In this document: piece after piece, positions 6,492 to 15,224 of the stretch
How positions within the stretch are numbered: the stretch's first letter is position 1
Layout of the letters: the number at the start of each line of letters is the position of its first letter
DNA from: GCA-2688775 sp035288865
GTDB taxonomy: Archaea > Nanobdellota > Nanobdellia > Woesearchaeales > GW2011-AR4
Direction: 5' to 3'
Length of the DNA: 64,000 nucleotides
Assembly (NCBI GenBank): GCA_035288865.1
Contig: DATDZA010000052.1
Location: forward strand, 1 to 64,000
Notes under the pieces: generated by a model
The model's input: the letters and a program-made list of their open reading frames with translations, nothing else
Told to the model about the DNA's origin: nothing
Database searches by the model: none
Made by a program: the position numbers and the translations under genes

Positions 6492-8021
6492 ATGTTGATT
6501 AAAGGCCAAGTTATTTCTGGAGAGTTTGGAAGGATAGTGGCAAGGCAGAAAGCCGGCCAGTCCATGGAAATCGGGGAGCTGTTGATTTCTGATTCGCCTG
6601 ATGGAAAGATTCTAATGCAGGTTTATGACTTGGTTTATGGAAGCCAGATATCCCAGCAAAATCTTGAATTGATTGCAGGAATGAAACTTGAAGAAAACGC
6701 AGATTTGGATTTCTTTGACCCAAACCTGAGAAACTATATGCTTGCAATGCTTAAAAGCCTTCTTACAATTGACGGAAAAACTGCATCAGTAAGCAAATCA
6801 CTCCCAAATTTTTTCTCCGAAATAAGGGAGCTTAAAGAAGAAGATTTATCTTTCTTGTCAAAGCCAAAAAATCCATTGCTTGTCGGCAATCTCAGATCAG
6901 GCTCAAAAATTCTTGACGTTCCGATTTATCTTGACGGAGAAAAAATTTTCTCACATCATATTCTGATAGCTGGGACAACCGGCCGCGGAAAATCAGTTTT
7001 GGTTTCAAATTTGTTGTGGAACGTAATGGGAAAAAATTATTGCGGCATTTTGGTCTTGGATCCGCACAATGAATATTACGGCACAGCAAAATTCGGGCTG
7101 AAAGACCATCCTGACAAAGAGAATCTTGTTTATTACACGTCAAGAAATGCGCCAATAGGGACAAACACTTTAAGAATAAATCTTGAATCAATCAGGCCGC
7201 ATCATTTTGACGGAGTTGTTGATTTCTCAGACGCGCAGAGGCAGTGCTTAAACCTTTATTACAAGGAATATGGAAATAAATGGATTGAATCAATAATTCT
7301 GGAAAAAACATTAAGCATAAAGGATGCATTTAAATCAGATACTCTTGCAGTTGTTAAGAGGCGCATGCTTTATCTTCTTGATTTGGATTTTTCAAATAAT
7401 CAGCTTTTTTGCAACGGAATTTTCCAGCTGAATGCCGGGCATGCAGCAATAAGCGACATGTGCAAGCATCTTGAGGATGGAAAACTTGTCATTGTGGACA
7501 CATCAAATTTTTCAGGCAGCATTGAATTATTGATTGGAAGCTTAATAGCGAATGAAGTTTTCAATAAATACAAAAATTACAAAATGCACGGAACTTTGGA
7601 TTCAAAGCCGGTTATCTCAATAGTTTTGGAAGAGGCGCCAAGAGTTCTCAGCAAGGAAATTCTTGAAGCCGGCCCGAATATTTTTTCAACAATTGCGAGA
7701 GAAGGGCGCAAATTCAGGGTTGGCCTGACTGCAATAACTCAACTCCCGTCTTTAATTCCGAGAGAAATTTTGGCAAACATAAACACCAAAATAATCCTGG
7801 GCATTGAGATGAGGCCCGAGCGGCAGGCAATTATAGACAGCGCCGCTCAGGATTTAAGCAATGACGACCGGACAATTGCTTCTCTGGATGTTGGGGAAGC
7901 GCTGATAACCAGCAATTTCGCAAAGTTCGTAACTCCAGTTAGCATACCAAATTTTGAGAAAATTGCGAAGAGCGCAGCAAAAGTTAAGCAGGAAATTGTC
8001 GAGTTCAGCGAACTGAATTAA
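6492..8021 (+). CDS. herA: HerA bipolar DNA helicase
   Basis: HerA is the hexameric ATPase that with NurA resects double-strand breaks beside Mre11-Rad50 in archaea. An N-terminal HAS-barrel (about residues 1-140) is followed by the RecA-like core with Walker A GTTGRGKSV at about residue 160, Walker B SIVLEEAPRV near 380 and the downstream RPERQ segment expected for the arginine finger region. The length of 509 aa is normal. A TATA-like TTTATATATC (6454-6463) and a GGTGG site precede the ATG. Mre11 follows 0.7 kb downstream, but neither nurA nor rad50 is in the window. Confidence 0.93.
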   Translation: MLIKGQVISGEFGRIVARQKAGQSMEIGELLISDSPDGKILMQVYDLVYGSQISQQNLELIAGMKLEENADLDFFDPNLRNYMLAMLKSLLTIDGKTASVSKSLPNFFSEIRELKEEDLSFLSKPKNPLLVGNLRSGSKILDVPIYLDGEKIFSHHILIAGTTGRGKSVLVSNLLWNVMGKNYCGILVLDPHNEYYGTAKFGLKDHPDKENLVYYTSRNAPIGTNTLRINLESIRPHHFDGVVDFSDAQRQCLNLYYKEYGNKWIESIILEKTLSIKDAFKSDTLAVVKRRMLYLLDLDFSNNQLFCNGIFQLNAGHAAISDMCKHLEDGKLVIVDTSNFSGSIELLIGSLIANEVFNKYKNYKMHGTLDSKPVISIVLEEAPRVLSKEILEAGPNIFSTIAREGRKFRVGLTAITQLPSLIPREILANINTKIILGIEMRPERQAIIDSAAQDLSNDDRTIASLDVGEALITSNFAKFVTPVSIPNFEKIAKSAAKVKQEIVEFSELN

Positions 8022-8092
8022 TTATTTAATAATTCCTTAGAAATCAAAACACTTATTATAAAAAATAAAAAGAAAAAAATAAAAAGAATTAT

Positions 8093-8335
8093 TTATCTTT
8101 TTTTCTTTCTTCCGCCCCGGTTCATCTTTGTCATTGCGACATTTCCTTTCTTGTCTATAAAGTAAAGGTAGCCAGCTTTTCTTTTTACGCCGCACTTGTG
8201 AAGCACTTCCTGCTTCTTGCTTGATTTCTTTCCGGCCCTTGCCATCTGAACTCTCGCGGCATTGCCGTCCTTATTTACAAAATATAGATACCCACCTTCT
8301 CTCTTAAGCCCACATTTACATACTACTTCTGCCAT
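8093..8335 (-). CDS. Small basic protein with duplicated KCG/GYLYF unit
   Basis: This 80-aa, Lys/Arg-rich protein is made of two copies of one unit: CKCGLKREGGYLYFVNKDG followed by a basic tail, then HKCGVKRKAGYLYFIDKKG followed by a basic tail ending RGGRKKKR. Each unit keeps one Cys-Gly and a Gly-Tyr-Leu-Tyr-Phe strand, so it may be a tiny beta fold with a basic arm that binds nucleic acid; that is inference. The ATG at 8335 is chosen because GGTGATTTA precedes it; the open frame extends 27 codons further up without a ribosome binding site. Family not recognised. Confidence 0.7.
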   Translation of the reverse strand: MAEVVCKCGLKREGGYLYFVNKDGNAARVQMARAGKKSSKKQEVLHKCGVKRKAGYLYFIDKKGNVAMTKMNRGGRKKKR

Positions 8336-8697
8336 TAAATCACCTTTTAATTGTTTTATGGCTGTGAACGACAATTTGCTTATATAGTTTGCGGTTTTGA
8401 AGAGGGAAATCACCAATTTTCAAGTTCAAACAGAATAGACACACTAAAAATCTTGAAAGCTAATTCAAATTGCCAGAATTAAATTCTACAACTTCATTCC
8501 ATAATATCTTTCCTTGTTTGTCACAGTAACTTCCCCTAATTCAATAAAATGTTTCTCTATTTGAATACTTTCAAGTCTTGACATACTTTCTTTATAAGTT
8601 TCTATATAACTATATAATATTTTCTTCTTTATAAATTTGATGTGGGGATGTCCAGTGGTTCATAAACATTTAAAAAACCCAATCTATTACCACGAGT
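8336..8697. other. Intergenic region, possible 32-aa ORF
   Basis: No established gene lies here. On the minus strand a 32-codon frame (8486-8584, starting MSRLESIQIEKHFIELG) follows TATA-like sequence (TATATAGTTATATAG), so a leaderless micro-protein is possible but unsupported by any family. On the plus strand ATTTAAAA near 8669 is well placed as TATA box for the Mre11 gene, whose message would be leaderless. Confidence 0.25.
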
Positions 8698-9915
8698 ATG
8701 AAATTTGCTCACATGGCAGACTGCCACATCGGTAGCTGGCGTGATCCGAAACTGAAAGACACAAGCACTCATGCTTTCATAAAATCAATAGATAAATGCA
8801 TAAAGGAAAAAGTGGATTTCATAATTATTGCCGGGGATTTATTTAACACTTCTTTTCCGAGGCTGGATAACTTAAAAACCGTCGTCAGCAAATTCAAACT
8901 GCTGAAAGATTTGGATATTCCTGTTTATATTGTCCCCGGCTCGCATGATTACAGCCCAAGCGGAAAAACAATTTTGGATGTTTTGGAAGAAGCCGGCATG
9001 TTCATAAATGTTTTCAGGGGAACTGTAGACGGCGGAAAATTAAAGCTTAATTTTACTGTTGACAAAAAAACAGGAGCGAAAATTACAGGAATGCTTGGCA
9101 AGAGGGGAACTTTGGAAAGATTATACTACGAAAAATTAATTTTAGACAATCTGGAAAATGAGGAAGGATACAAGATTTTTATTTTTCATTCGGGAATTGA
9201 CGAGCTCAAGCCGAAAGAAATGGAAAATATAATCTCGCAGCCGCTGTCGCTCCTGCCAAAAGGATTTGATTATTATGCCGGGGGCCATGTCCATATTGTT
9301 GATGATAAGCAGATTGAAGGCTACGGATTGATAGCTTATCCAGGACCACTGTTTCCCAACAGTTTTGCTGAACTGGAAAAATTAGAGAGAGGCGGATTTT
9401 ACATTGTCGAGGATAATAAGCCGAGATGGGAGCCAATACAGATTTATAATGTCTATAAAATTGATAAAAAATGTGATCACAAAACTCCGGAGCAAATTAA
9501 AAATGATCTTCTGGACGAAATAAAAACAAAGGAATTCAACAACACTATAGTGCTGATAAGGCTGCACGGAATTTTGGAATCCGGGAAGCCAAGCGATATT
9601 GATTTCAAGGAGATATTTGCAAAAGTATACGAAAGGTCTGCATATTTTGTAATGAAAAGCTCGCATGCAGTTGTCTCAAAAGAATTTGAGGAAATCAAAT
9701 CAGACGCTAAAAATGTCGAGGATGTCGAGTCATTTTTGATTAAGGGGCATTTGGGACAGATTAAGCTGGAAAATTTGACAGCTGAAAAAGAGGAAATTCT
9801 GATAAAAAGTTTGATGGAAGCTTTGCTCAAAGAAAAACAGGAAGGCGAGACAGTTCCTGATTTCGAAAAAAGAATGAAAGAAGAAGTTGGAAGGATATTG
9901 GAGATTGAGTTTTAA
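8698..9915 (+). CDS. mre11: Mre11 nuclease (double-strand break repair)
   Basis: Mre11 is the Mn-dependent nuclease that works with the Rad50 ATPase at DNA ends. The phosphodiesterase signatures are all present: ADCHIGSW (Asp8, His10), AGDLFNTS, VPGSHDYS, FHSGIDE and GGHVH. Length 405 aa is normal, with a less conserved C-terminal capping and Rad50-binding region after about residue 270. The gene overlaps the next small gene by one base (TAATG), so the two are co-translated. Rad50, which normally follows, is missing here and must be elsewhere in the genome or absent. Confidence 0.92.
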   Translation: MKFAHMADCHIGSWRDPKLKDTSTHAFIKSIDKCIKEKVDFIIIAGDLFNTSFPRLDNLKTVVSKFKLLKDLDIPVYIVPGSHDYSPSGKTILDVLEEAGMFINVFRGTVDGGKLKLNFTVDKKTGAKITGMLGKRGTLERLYYEKLILDNLENEEGYKIFIFHSGIDELKPKEMENIISQPLSLLPKGFDYYAGGHVHIVDDKQIEGYGLIAYPGPLFPNSFAELEKLERGGFYIVEDNKPRWEPIQIYNVYKIDKKCDHKTPEQIKNDLLDEIKTKEFNNTIVLIRLHGILESGKPSDIDFKEIFAKVYERSAYFVMKSSHAVVSKEFEEIKSDAKNVEDVESFLIKGHLGQIKLENLTAEKEEILIKSLMEALLKEKQEGETVPDFEKRMKEEVGRILEIEF

Positions 9916-10268
9916 TGGACAGATTAAAAGCAGATAAAAAATTGGGTGAAATGAGGCGAGATGTTGGCAGATTAAGCGATTCGGAACTTAGAGCGACAGT
10001 TGAAAAATATTCAGAATTAAGAAAGTCTCCTCATGGATATCATTTAGGTCAGTTAGCTATGATTGAGCTTAGAAGGCGTTCTGACGTAAGATTAGATAGG
10101 TATAGCACTATAGCTCAACGATATTGTAATAGTTACCTATTAGGAGAAGAAGTTGATATTAAAGGAGCAATGTGTAGTAATTGTGAATTAATTAATAAAC
10201 CTGAATGCCCATACGATGGTATACCTCTTCCATTTCTAGAAGTAATAATTTCAACTCCGGCAGAATAA
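9915..10268 (+). CDS. Small Cys-containing protein coupled to Mre11
   Basis: This is a 117-aa, Arg-rich helical protein whose ATG overlaps the Mre11 stop codon. Near the C-terminus is CSNCELINKPECPYDG, three cysteines that could bind zinc or an iron-sulfur cluster (CxxC plus one), preceded by YCNSYLLGEEVD with a fourth Cys. I recognise no family. The position, exactly where rad50 usually begins, suggests a partner of Mre11 or a DNA-binding accessory, but that is inference from context only. Confidence 0.65.
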   Translation: MDRLKADKKLGEMRRDVGRLSDSELRATVEKYSELRKSPHGYHLGQLAMIELRRRSDVRLDRYSTIAQRYCNSYLLGEEVDIKGAMCSNCELINKPECPYDGIPLPFLEVIISTPAE

Positions 10269-10282
10269 ATACTAAAATAATT

Positions 10283-11701
10283 TTACAATTTAATCAACTT
10301 TAATATTATCTCATTAACTTCTTTCGGTGTCGCTTTTCCTTTAGTTTTTTTCATCACCGAGCCAACAATAAAATTAAGCGCTTTCGCTTCTCCTTTCCTG
10401 TAGTCTTCAACGGCGTTTGGATTTTCTGCAATAGCTTCTCTGCAGTATTTTTCTAGCTCGGAAACATCTGAAACAGCTTCCAACTTTTCTTTTTTGACGT
10501 ATTCATTTACATCAAAGGGATTTTCAACTAATTTTTCAATAATCTGCTGCCCGATATTATCAGTTATTTTTTTATTTTGAATTAATTTAAGCAAAGCAAT
10601 AATGTGTTTTTCATTCACGCCGGTTTCATTCAATTCTTTTTTATTATAATTAAGAACCCTTACTAGTTCCCTTCTTATCCATTTTGCAGCGAGATTTGCA
10701 TCAACTTGCTTTGCTACAGACTCAAACATCTTTGCCATTTCCTTATCGGCAGCAATTATCTCTGCATCTTCTTTTTTAATTCTATAATTGGAAACAAAAT
10801 TTTTTACTTTGTCTTGTGCAAGTTCTGGCATACCTTTTTTAATTTTATTAATCCATTCATTTTTAATTTCAACAACTGTCAAATCGCTGTCTATAATATA
10901 TCCATAATCCTCCTCCGTTTCTTTTTTTCTTAAGGAGAAAGTAACTCCGCTTTCAGAATCCCATGAGCGGGTTTCATGGTGAATTGTTCGGTGGTTTTTT
11001 GCTTCGCCTATTTGACGATTTAGTTCATAAACCAATGCACTTTCAATTTCCTTAAACCCGGTTATGTTTTTTATCTCCACTCTTGTGTATCCGCTCTCTT
11101 TTATTGAAATATTTGCGTCTGCTTTTATTATTCCGCTATTCACATCAAAAATTTCAAGATACTCCAGGACTGTAATAAGCTGCTTCATGAAATCTCTCGT
11201 CTCTTCAGGGCTTTCCAGGTCCGGCTCTGTCACAATTTCGGCAAGCGGATTACCGCTTCTGTTGTAATCCACCAATACATAGGCAGAATCTTTCATTCCG
11301 GCAGGATGCACCAAAGATGCAGGGTCTTCCTCCATGTGCACTCTGGTTATCCCGACTTCTTTTCCTTCCTTTAATTTTAATTTTCCTTTTTTGCCGAGGG
11401 GAATTTCGTACTGCGATATCTGGTAATTTTTTGCCATATCTGGGTAAAAATATGATTTTCTCGAGAAAATTAATTCAGGAGAAATTTCGCATCCAAGTGC
11501 CAGGCATAATTTTAATGCAAACTCAACTGCTTTTTTGTTCAGAACTGGCTTTGATCCGGGCATACCAAGGCATGTCACGCAGGTTCTAGTGTTGGGCTCT
11601 TCGTTGCCTTTAGTAGGGCAGCCGCAGAATAATTTTGTTTTTGTATTTAATTCCACGTGAATTTCAAGTCCGATAACAATGTCAGCTGTAAAGTTTTTCA
11701 T
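10283..11701 (-). CDS. gatB: Asp/Glu-tRNA amidotransferase subunit B
   Basis: GatB activates the mischarged Asp-tRNA(Asn) or Glu-tRNA(Gln) for amidation by ammonia made in GatA. The start matches the family closely (VIGLEIHVELNTKTKLFCGC, then CVTCLGMPGSKPVLN), with the Zn-site cysteines, the EIPLG and EEDPAS segments, and a C-terminal YqeY-like tRNA-binding tail (GEAKALNFIVGSVMKKTKGKATP). The 472-aa length is normal. The frame extends 37 codons upstream into the end of gatA, but the ATG at 11701 gives the family N-terminus. It is the last gene of the gatC-ppi-gatA-gatB operon. Archaea use GatDE for Gln, so GatCAB here may serve Asn, Gln or both. Confidence 0.93.
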   Translation of the reverse strand: MKNFTADIVIGLEIHVELNTKTKLFCGCPTKGNEEPNTRTCVTCLGMPGSKPVLNKKAVEFALKLCLALGCEISPELIFSRKSYFYPDMAKNYQISQYEIPLGKKGKLKLKEGKEVGITRVHMEEDPASLVHPAGMKDSAYVLVDYNRSGNPLAEIVTEPDLESPEETRDFMKQLITVLEYLEIFDVNSGIIKADANISIKESGYTRVEIKNITGFKEIESALVYELNRQIGEAKNHRTIHHETRSWDSESGVTFSLRKKETEEDYGYIIDSDLTVVEIKNEWINKIKKGMPELAQDKVKNFVSNYRIKKEDAEIIAADKEMAKMFESVAKQVDANLAAKWIRRELVRVLNYNKKELNETGVNEKHIIALLKLIQNKKITDNIGQQIIEKLVENPFDVNEYVKKEKLEAVSDVSELEKYCREAIAENPNAVEDYRKGEAKALNFIVGSVMKKTKGKATPKEVNEIILKLIKL

Positions 11702-11753
11702 TTTAAGTTTTTTGATAATAATTTTTTTATGTAATTTTCTTCTTGAATTATTT

Positions 11754-13187
11754 TTAATTACGGTCAAAAACGCTTCCAAGCTGCAGCAATTTTCTTTCCT
11801 GCAGATGATCACCAGTTAATAACATTCCAACCGGCAATCCGTTTGAATTTCCGACTGGAACGTTTAAATGCGGCAGCCCGGCCACATTGGGTGAAACAGT
11901 CATGACATCGGCAAGGTAATTCTGAAGCGGTGTTAATTTTTCAATTTCTGATAATTTCGGTGGCAGCATTGGTGCGGTTGGGCTGATAAGGGCATCAAAA
12001 TTTTTAAAAGATTTTTTGTATTCATTAATCATTATCGTTCTCACTTTGGCGGCCTTGAGATAAAAAGCATCTCTGTAGCCGGCCATTCTTGCAAATGTGC
12101 CCAGCATAATTCTTCTTTTTGCCTCTTCGGTGAAATTTTCGCTCCTGACTTTTGTAAAATATTCATTAAAATTTCCTTCCAGCTTGTCGCTTTTTCCGTA
12201 CCTCATTCCGCAGTATTTGGCGAGATTTGTGCTTGCTTCAGATGTGGCAATCATGTAATAAGTTGCAATCCCATATTTTATTGGAAGCTCCAGCGAAATC
12301 TCCTCGGTTATTACACCCTCGTCCTCCAGCTTTTCAATTCCTTTCCGCACGGCTTTGTCGACTTCTTTTTCTATTCCTTTCCCAAACGATTCTTTTATGA
12401 TGCCGATTTTCATTCCTTTTACAGGCTCTTTTAAAAGAGATTGATAATCAATATGGTCAGAATTTAAGGAAGTGCTGTCATTTTTATCGTTGCCGGCAAT
12501 TGTTCCCATTAACAGGGCGGCGTCCTGTATGCCTTTTCCAATCGGCCCGATTTTATCAAGGGAATTTCCAAAATCCATAAGCCCGTACCTTGACACCAGG
12601 CCGTACGTCGGGCACAAACCATAAACTCCGCAGAATGATGATGGTTCAACAATCGAGCCTCCGGTGGATTCACCGAGCGCTATGTGGTTGTTTAATTTCT
12701 GGCTTAATCCTGCAGCGCCTCCCGATGAGCCGCCGCAGCTTCTCTCTTTGTCAAATGGATTTTTGGGAATTTTGAACCCCAGTCCCACATTCGTGGAAAA
12801 CGCTCCAAATCCAAACTCATCCTGAGAAGTTTTCCCGATTACAATTCCCCCTTCTTCAATTACTTTTTCAATTACGGTGGCATTAAATAATGGCTTGTAG
12901 CCTTTCAATATTCTGGAGCCTGCAGTAGATTCGACACCTTTGACGCAAATTGAATCCTTTACTGATATGGCAACTCCAAGCAATTTTTTGTTTTTGATGC
13001 TTTTATCATTATTTTTAATTGATTTTTTAATTTCATTTGCTTGTTTTAATGCAAGTTCTTCAGAAATAAAATTAAAGTAATTATACTCATGATTTATTTT
13101 TTTGCACTCTTCAATAACTTTGTGGGTGTGCTCGATTATATCCACCTGGTTATTTTTCACCTGCTGGATAAACTCATTTATTTTCAT
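11754..13187 (-). CDS. gatA: Asp/Glu-tRNA amidotransferase subunit A
   Basis: GatA is the amidase-signature glutaminase of the GatCAB complex. The Ser-cisSer-Lys triad is visible: Lys in GVAISVKDSICVKG, the cis-Ser in CGGSSGGAAG and the catalytic Ser in GESTGGSIVEPSSFCGVYG. At 477 aa it is full length and ends in the family-typical GLPVGMLLTGDHLQERKLL. It starts 6 nt after the cyclophilin gene stop and is followed by gatB after 52 nt. Ammonia is channelled from here to GatB. Confidence 0.94.
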   Translation of the reverse strand: MKINEFIQQVKNNQVDIIEHTHKVIEECKKINHEYNYFNFISEELALKQANEIKKSIKNNDKSIKNKKLLGVAISVKDSICVKGVESTAGSRILKGYKPLFNATVIEKVIEEGGIVIGKTSQDEFGFGAFSTNVGLGFKIPKNPFDKERSCGGSSGGAAGLSQKLNNHIALGESTGGSIVEPSSFCGVYGLCPTYGLVSRYGLMDFGNSLDKIGPIGKGIQDAALLMGTIAGNDKNDSTSLNSDHIDYQSLLKEPVKGMKIGIIKESFGKGIEKEVDKAVRKGIEKLEDEGVITEEISLELPIKYGIATYYMIATSEASTNLAKYCGMRYGKSDKLEGNFNEYFTKVRSENFTEEAKRRIMLGTFARMAGYRDAFYLKAAKVRTIMINEYKKSFKNFDALISPTAPMLPPKLSEIEKLTPLQNYLADVMTVSPNVAGLPHLNVPVGNSNGLPVGMLLTGDHLQERKLLQLGSVFDRN

Positions 13188-13193
13188 GAATTG

Positions 13194-13745
13194 TCACTTG
13201 TCTGTTATGTAAACCTTATTCATCTTATCACCGACTTCAATTTTTTTGACAATGTCCATATCATAAATTACTTTGCCAAATACAGCGTAATTACCATCTA
13301 GAAATGGTGTTGGCGCCAAAGTTATATAGAATTGCGAGCTTGCGCTGTCCGGATCTTGTGAGCGCGCCATTGCAACCGCGCCTTCTGTGTGTCTCAAATC
13401 CGAATTTATTTCAAGCGGAATATTCTTTCCAGAGCCGCCGGTTCCGTCTCCTTTTGGGTCGCCACCCTGTATTACAAAATCTTTTTCAACCCTGTGGAAT
13501 TTTAATCCGTTGTAAAATCCTGAATTTGCCAATTCGATGAAATTTTTTGTGGTTATCGGCGCTTTTTCTGCATACAACTCTGCTTTGATTGTTCCTTTGT
13601 CCGTTTCAATTGTAACATATTTTGTCATTTCTTTTTCACCTTGGGTATTTTTTGATGAGCATGATGAAGTAAGCACTACTAATAGTAATAAAAAAATGAC
13701 CACATTAAAAAATCTAAATTGCCCTTGGCCCTTTGAAGTATCCAT
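13194..13745 (-). CDS. Cyclophilin-type peptidyl-prolyl isomerase, lipoprotein
   Basis: This cyclophilin has the core FHRVEKDFVIQGGDPKGDGTG, SSQFYITLAPTPFLDGNYAVFG and AMARSQDPDSASSQ. It isomerises proline bonds. The first ~30 residues are a lipoprotein signal: basic start, hydrophobic stretch VVIFLLLLVVLTSSC and a lipobox Cys, so the enzyme should act outside the membrane as a folding catalyst. The ATG at 13745 lies inside the 3' end of gatC (32-nt overlap); an alternative GTG at 13703 would avoid overlap but lose the basic n-region. Its place between gatC and gatA is odd for a secreted protein. Confidence 0.88.
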   Translation of the reverse strand: MDTSKGQGQFRFFNVVIFLLLLVVLTSSCSSKNTQGEKEMTKYVTIETDKGTIKAELYAEKAPITTKNFIELANSGFYNGLKFHRVEKDFVIQGGDPKGDGTGGSGKNIPLEINSDLRHTEGAVAMARSQDPDSASSQFYITLAPTPFLDGNYAVFGKVIYDMDIVKKIEVGDKMNKVYITDK

Positions 13746-14016
13746 CTTTTTTGTGCTCCGTCTGCGAAAGCGCTTCATCTTGCGTCAGACATTTTTTTTC
13801 TGTATCATCGCGCATTGCATTTTTCAAATCAACCGGCTGGAAGCTGGGCTTGATATTGCTTGTGTCAACTTCGCCTAACTGCAAAAAGAATTCCAAAGCT
13901 TCCTTTAATTGCGGAAGGAATTTCCTGATTTCTTCTTCCGTCAGTTTCAGCCTTGCAACTTCGGCAACGTGCTCCAGAAGCTTCCTGTCAACTGTTATTT
14001 TGCTCTGATTTTCCAT
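13714..14016 (-). CDS. gatC: Asp/Glu-tRNA amidotransferase subunit C
   Basis: GatC is the small subunit that wraps around and stabilises GatA-GatB. This 100-aa protein has the family start (LLEHVAEVARLKLTEEEI), the middle segment SFQPVDLKNAMRDDT and the conserved end DGYFKGPRAI. It starts at the ATG at 14016 and stops with UAG. A minus-strand TATA box (TATATAAA, 14039-14046) lies at the distance expected for a leaderless start exactly at this ATG, so gatC heads the operon. Confidence 0.92.
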   Translation of the reverse strand: MENQSKITVDRKLLEHVAEVARLKLTEEEIRKFLPQLKEALEFFLQLGEVDTSNIKPSFQPVDLKNAMRDDTEKKCLTQDEALSQTEHKKDGYFKGPRAI

Positions 14017-14060
14017 AAAAGTGCGTATAAAATGAAAGTTTATATATTTTTGTTTGGGTT

Positions 14061-14137
14061 GCACATTAAATCTTCGTATTTAGGGTTGGTGGAGAGAGGA
14101 CAAACCCAAGCAAGTGCGGTGAGAACATTCCCTCCCT
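14061..14137 (+). ncRNA. Pseudoknot-like repeat element, copy 2 of 4
   Basis: This is the most diverged copy, 77 nt. A: TTGCAC (14059-14064) pairs with GTGCGG (14114-14119) using two G-U pairs. B: the GGGTTGGTGGAGAG tract (14083-14096) pairs less perfectly with CCCTCCCT (14130-14137). It lies between the gatC promoter and the 3' end of a minus-strand gene, so unlike the other copies it is not behind a plus-strand gene. The TATA box beside it belongs to gatC. Confidence 0.5.
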
Positions 14138-14181
14138 AAAGAAATAAAATTTGATGAATGAAATAGTCTAACATAATAATT

Positions 14182-14757
14182 TTATCTTATTATTTCTCTT
14201 CTTCTAATCTTTGAAACAAGCCTTTCGAGATTGTCAATCTTCCTCATCAATTCCAGTTTCTCCCTATCCATGTCAGCAATCTGCTTTGCAAATTTTGTTA
14301 ATTCAAAGTCTTCTTTCTTGATATTTTTGCTTATTTCTGTGAACTTGGTTATCTCGTCGCTTGTTAAGTTTAATCTTGACAAAACTTCAGAAACTTTTTC
14401 TCGCAATTCATTGTAATCATTAGCGTCTTTCCTTAAAGAATCTCTGTTGATTTCCAAGTCTTTCTGCAGCTCTTCCTCGAATTTATCCAAAATCTTTCTC
14501 TGCAGTTGGCCTTTTAATAATTTGAACTCATACAGTTCCTTGCCGAAATCTTCTCTTAAGTTTTTTATGACAGTTAAATTTTCCTTGAATGTATTTAAGA
14601 AATCCTGCTGTATGCTTTTAGTTTCGCTCACTTCATTTTTTAATGCAGTTAATTCGGCCTTTAACTCGGAAATGATTTTATTATTTTCGTCAATATTCTT
14701 GTTTATTAAAACCAAGTCGTCTTTTACATTCATCAGTTCTTTTATTCTTGTTATCAT
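14182..14757 (-). CDS. Coiled-coil protein, unknown
   Basis: The 191-aa protein is almost entirely heptad-patterned and charged, with no membrane segment (for example ISELKAELTALKNEVSETKS near residue 29-48 and MDREKLELMRKIDNLERLVS near the end). It is probably a cytoplasmic rod-like scaffold. No enzymatic motif is visible. Two other coiled-coil proteins occur at 24634-25329 and 25470-25928, but they carry proline-rich N-termini that this one lacks. Confidence 0.65.
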   Translation of the reverse strand: MITRIKELMNVKDDLVLINKNIDENNKIISELKAELTALKNEVSETKSIQQDFLNTFKENLTVIKNLREDFGKELYEFKLLKGQLQRKILDKFEEELQKDLEINRDSLRKDANDYNELREKVSEVLSRLNLTSDEITKFTEISKNIKKEDFELTKFAKQIADMDREKLELMRKIDNLERLVSKIRRREIIR

Positions 14758-14792
14758 GGCAAGAAAGGATTTTAATTATTATTTAAATTTTT

Positions 14793-15137
14793 CTACTTGA
14801 AGCAAAGGTGGTATTTGGCTGATTCTTCAGCCATTACAGTATCTGACCATGGTGCACTCAAGCATCTTGGAGATTCTTTCGGGCAATCATCGTCACTTTT
14901 ACAGGATTTATGACAAGCATCGTCCTTAAGAGAACATGGTACAGGTCCGTTAGGTCCAAGGCCACATTCAGATGGATTATAACAAAAATATTCTTCTGGG
15001 CATTCATTATTTTGATTGCATTGTTCTAGATTTTTTACAGAACTTTGGCCGCTTTCGTTGGATTGGATCATACAGCCGCTAACGAGAAACACAACAACTA
15101 GTAAAACCAAACGTGTCATAAATTTAAATTGATTCAT
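14793..15137 (-). CDS. Cys-rich surface lipoprotein
   Basis: A signal peptide with hydrophobic core LVLLVVVFLVSGC ends at a lipobox Cys near residue 22. The remaining about 90 residues are secreted and rich in cysteines (CNQNNECPEEYFCYNPSECG, DACHKSCKSDDDCP), a pattern of small disulfide-stabilised modules. I do not recognise a family. The start could be Met1 at 15137 or Met7; both leave a valid signal peptide. Confidence 0.7.
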   Translation of the reverse strand: MNQFKFMTRLVLLVVVFLVSGCMIQSNESGQSSVKNLEQCNQNNECPEEYFCYNPSECGLGPNGPVPCSLKDDACHKSCKSDDDCPKESPRCLSAPWSDTVMAEESAKYHLCFK

Positions 15138-15224
15138 TTCTTTTTATATTTATTGTTTATTAACTAATCTTTTTGTTTTCCAAACCGATAATATTTTAAA
15201 TAATAGGTATGAACTATATTAAAT

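Noticed and set aside
14039..14046. TATA box as promoter of pseudoknot copy 2
   Set aside because: On the minus strand it lies exactly at leaderless distance from gatC, and on the plus strand it would start transcription inside arm A of the element.
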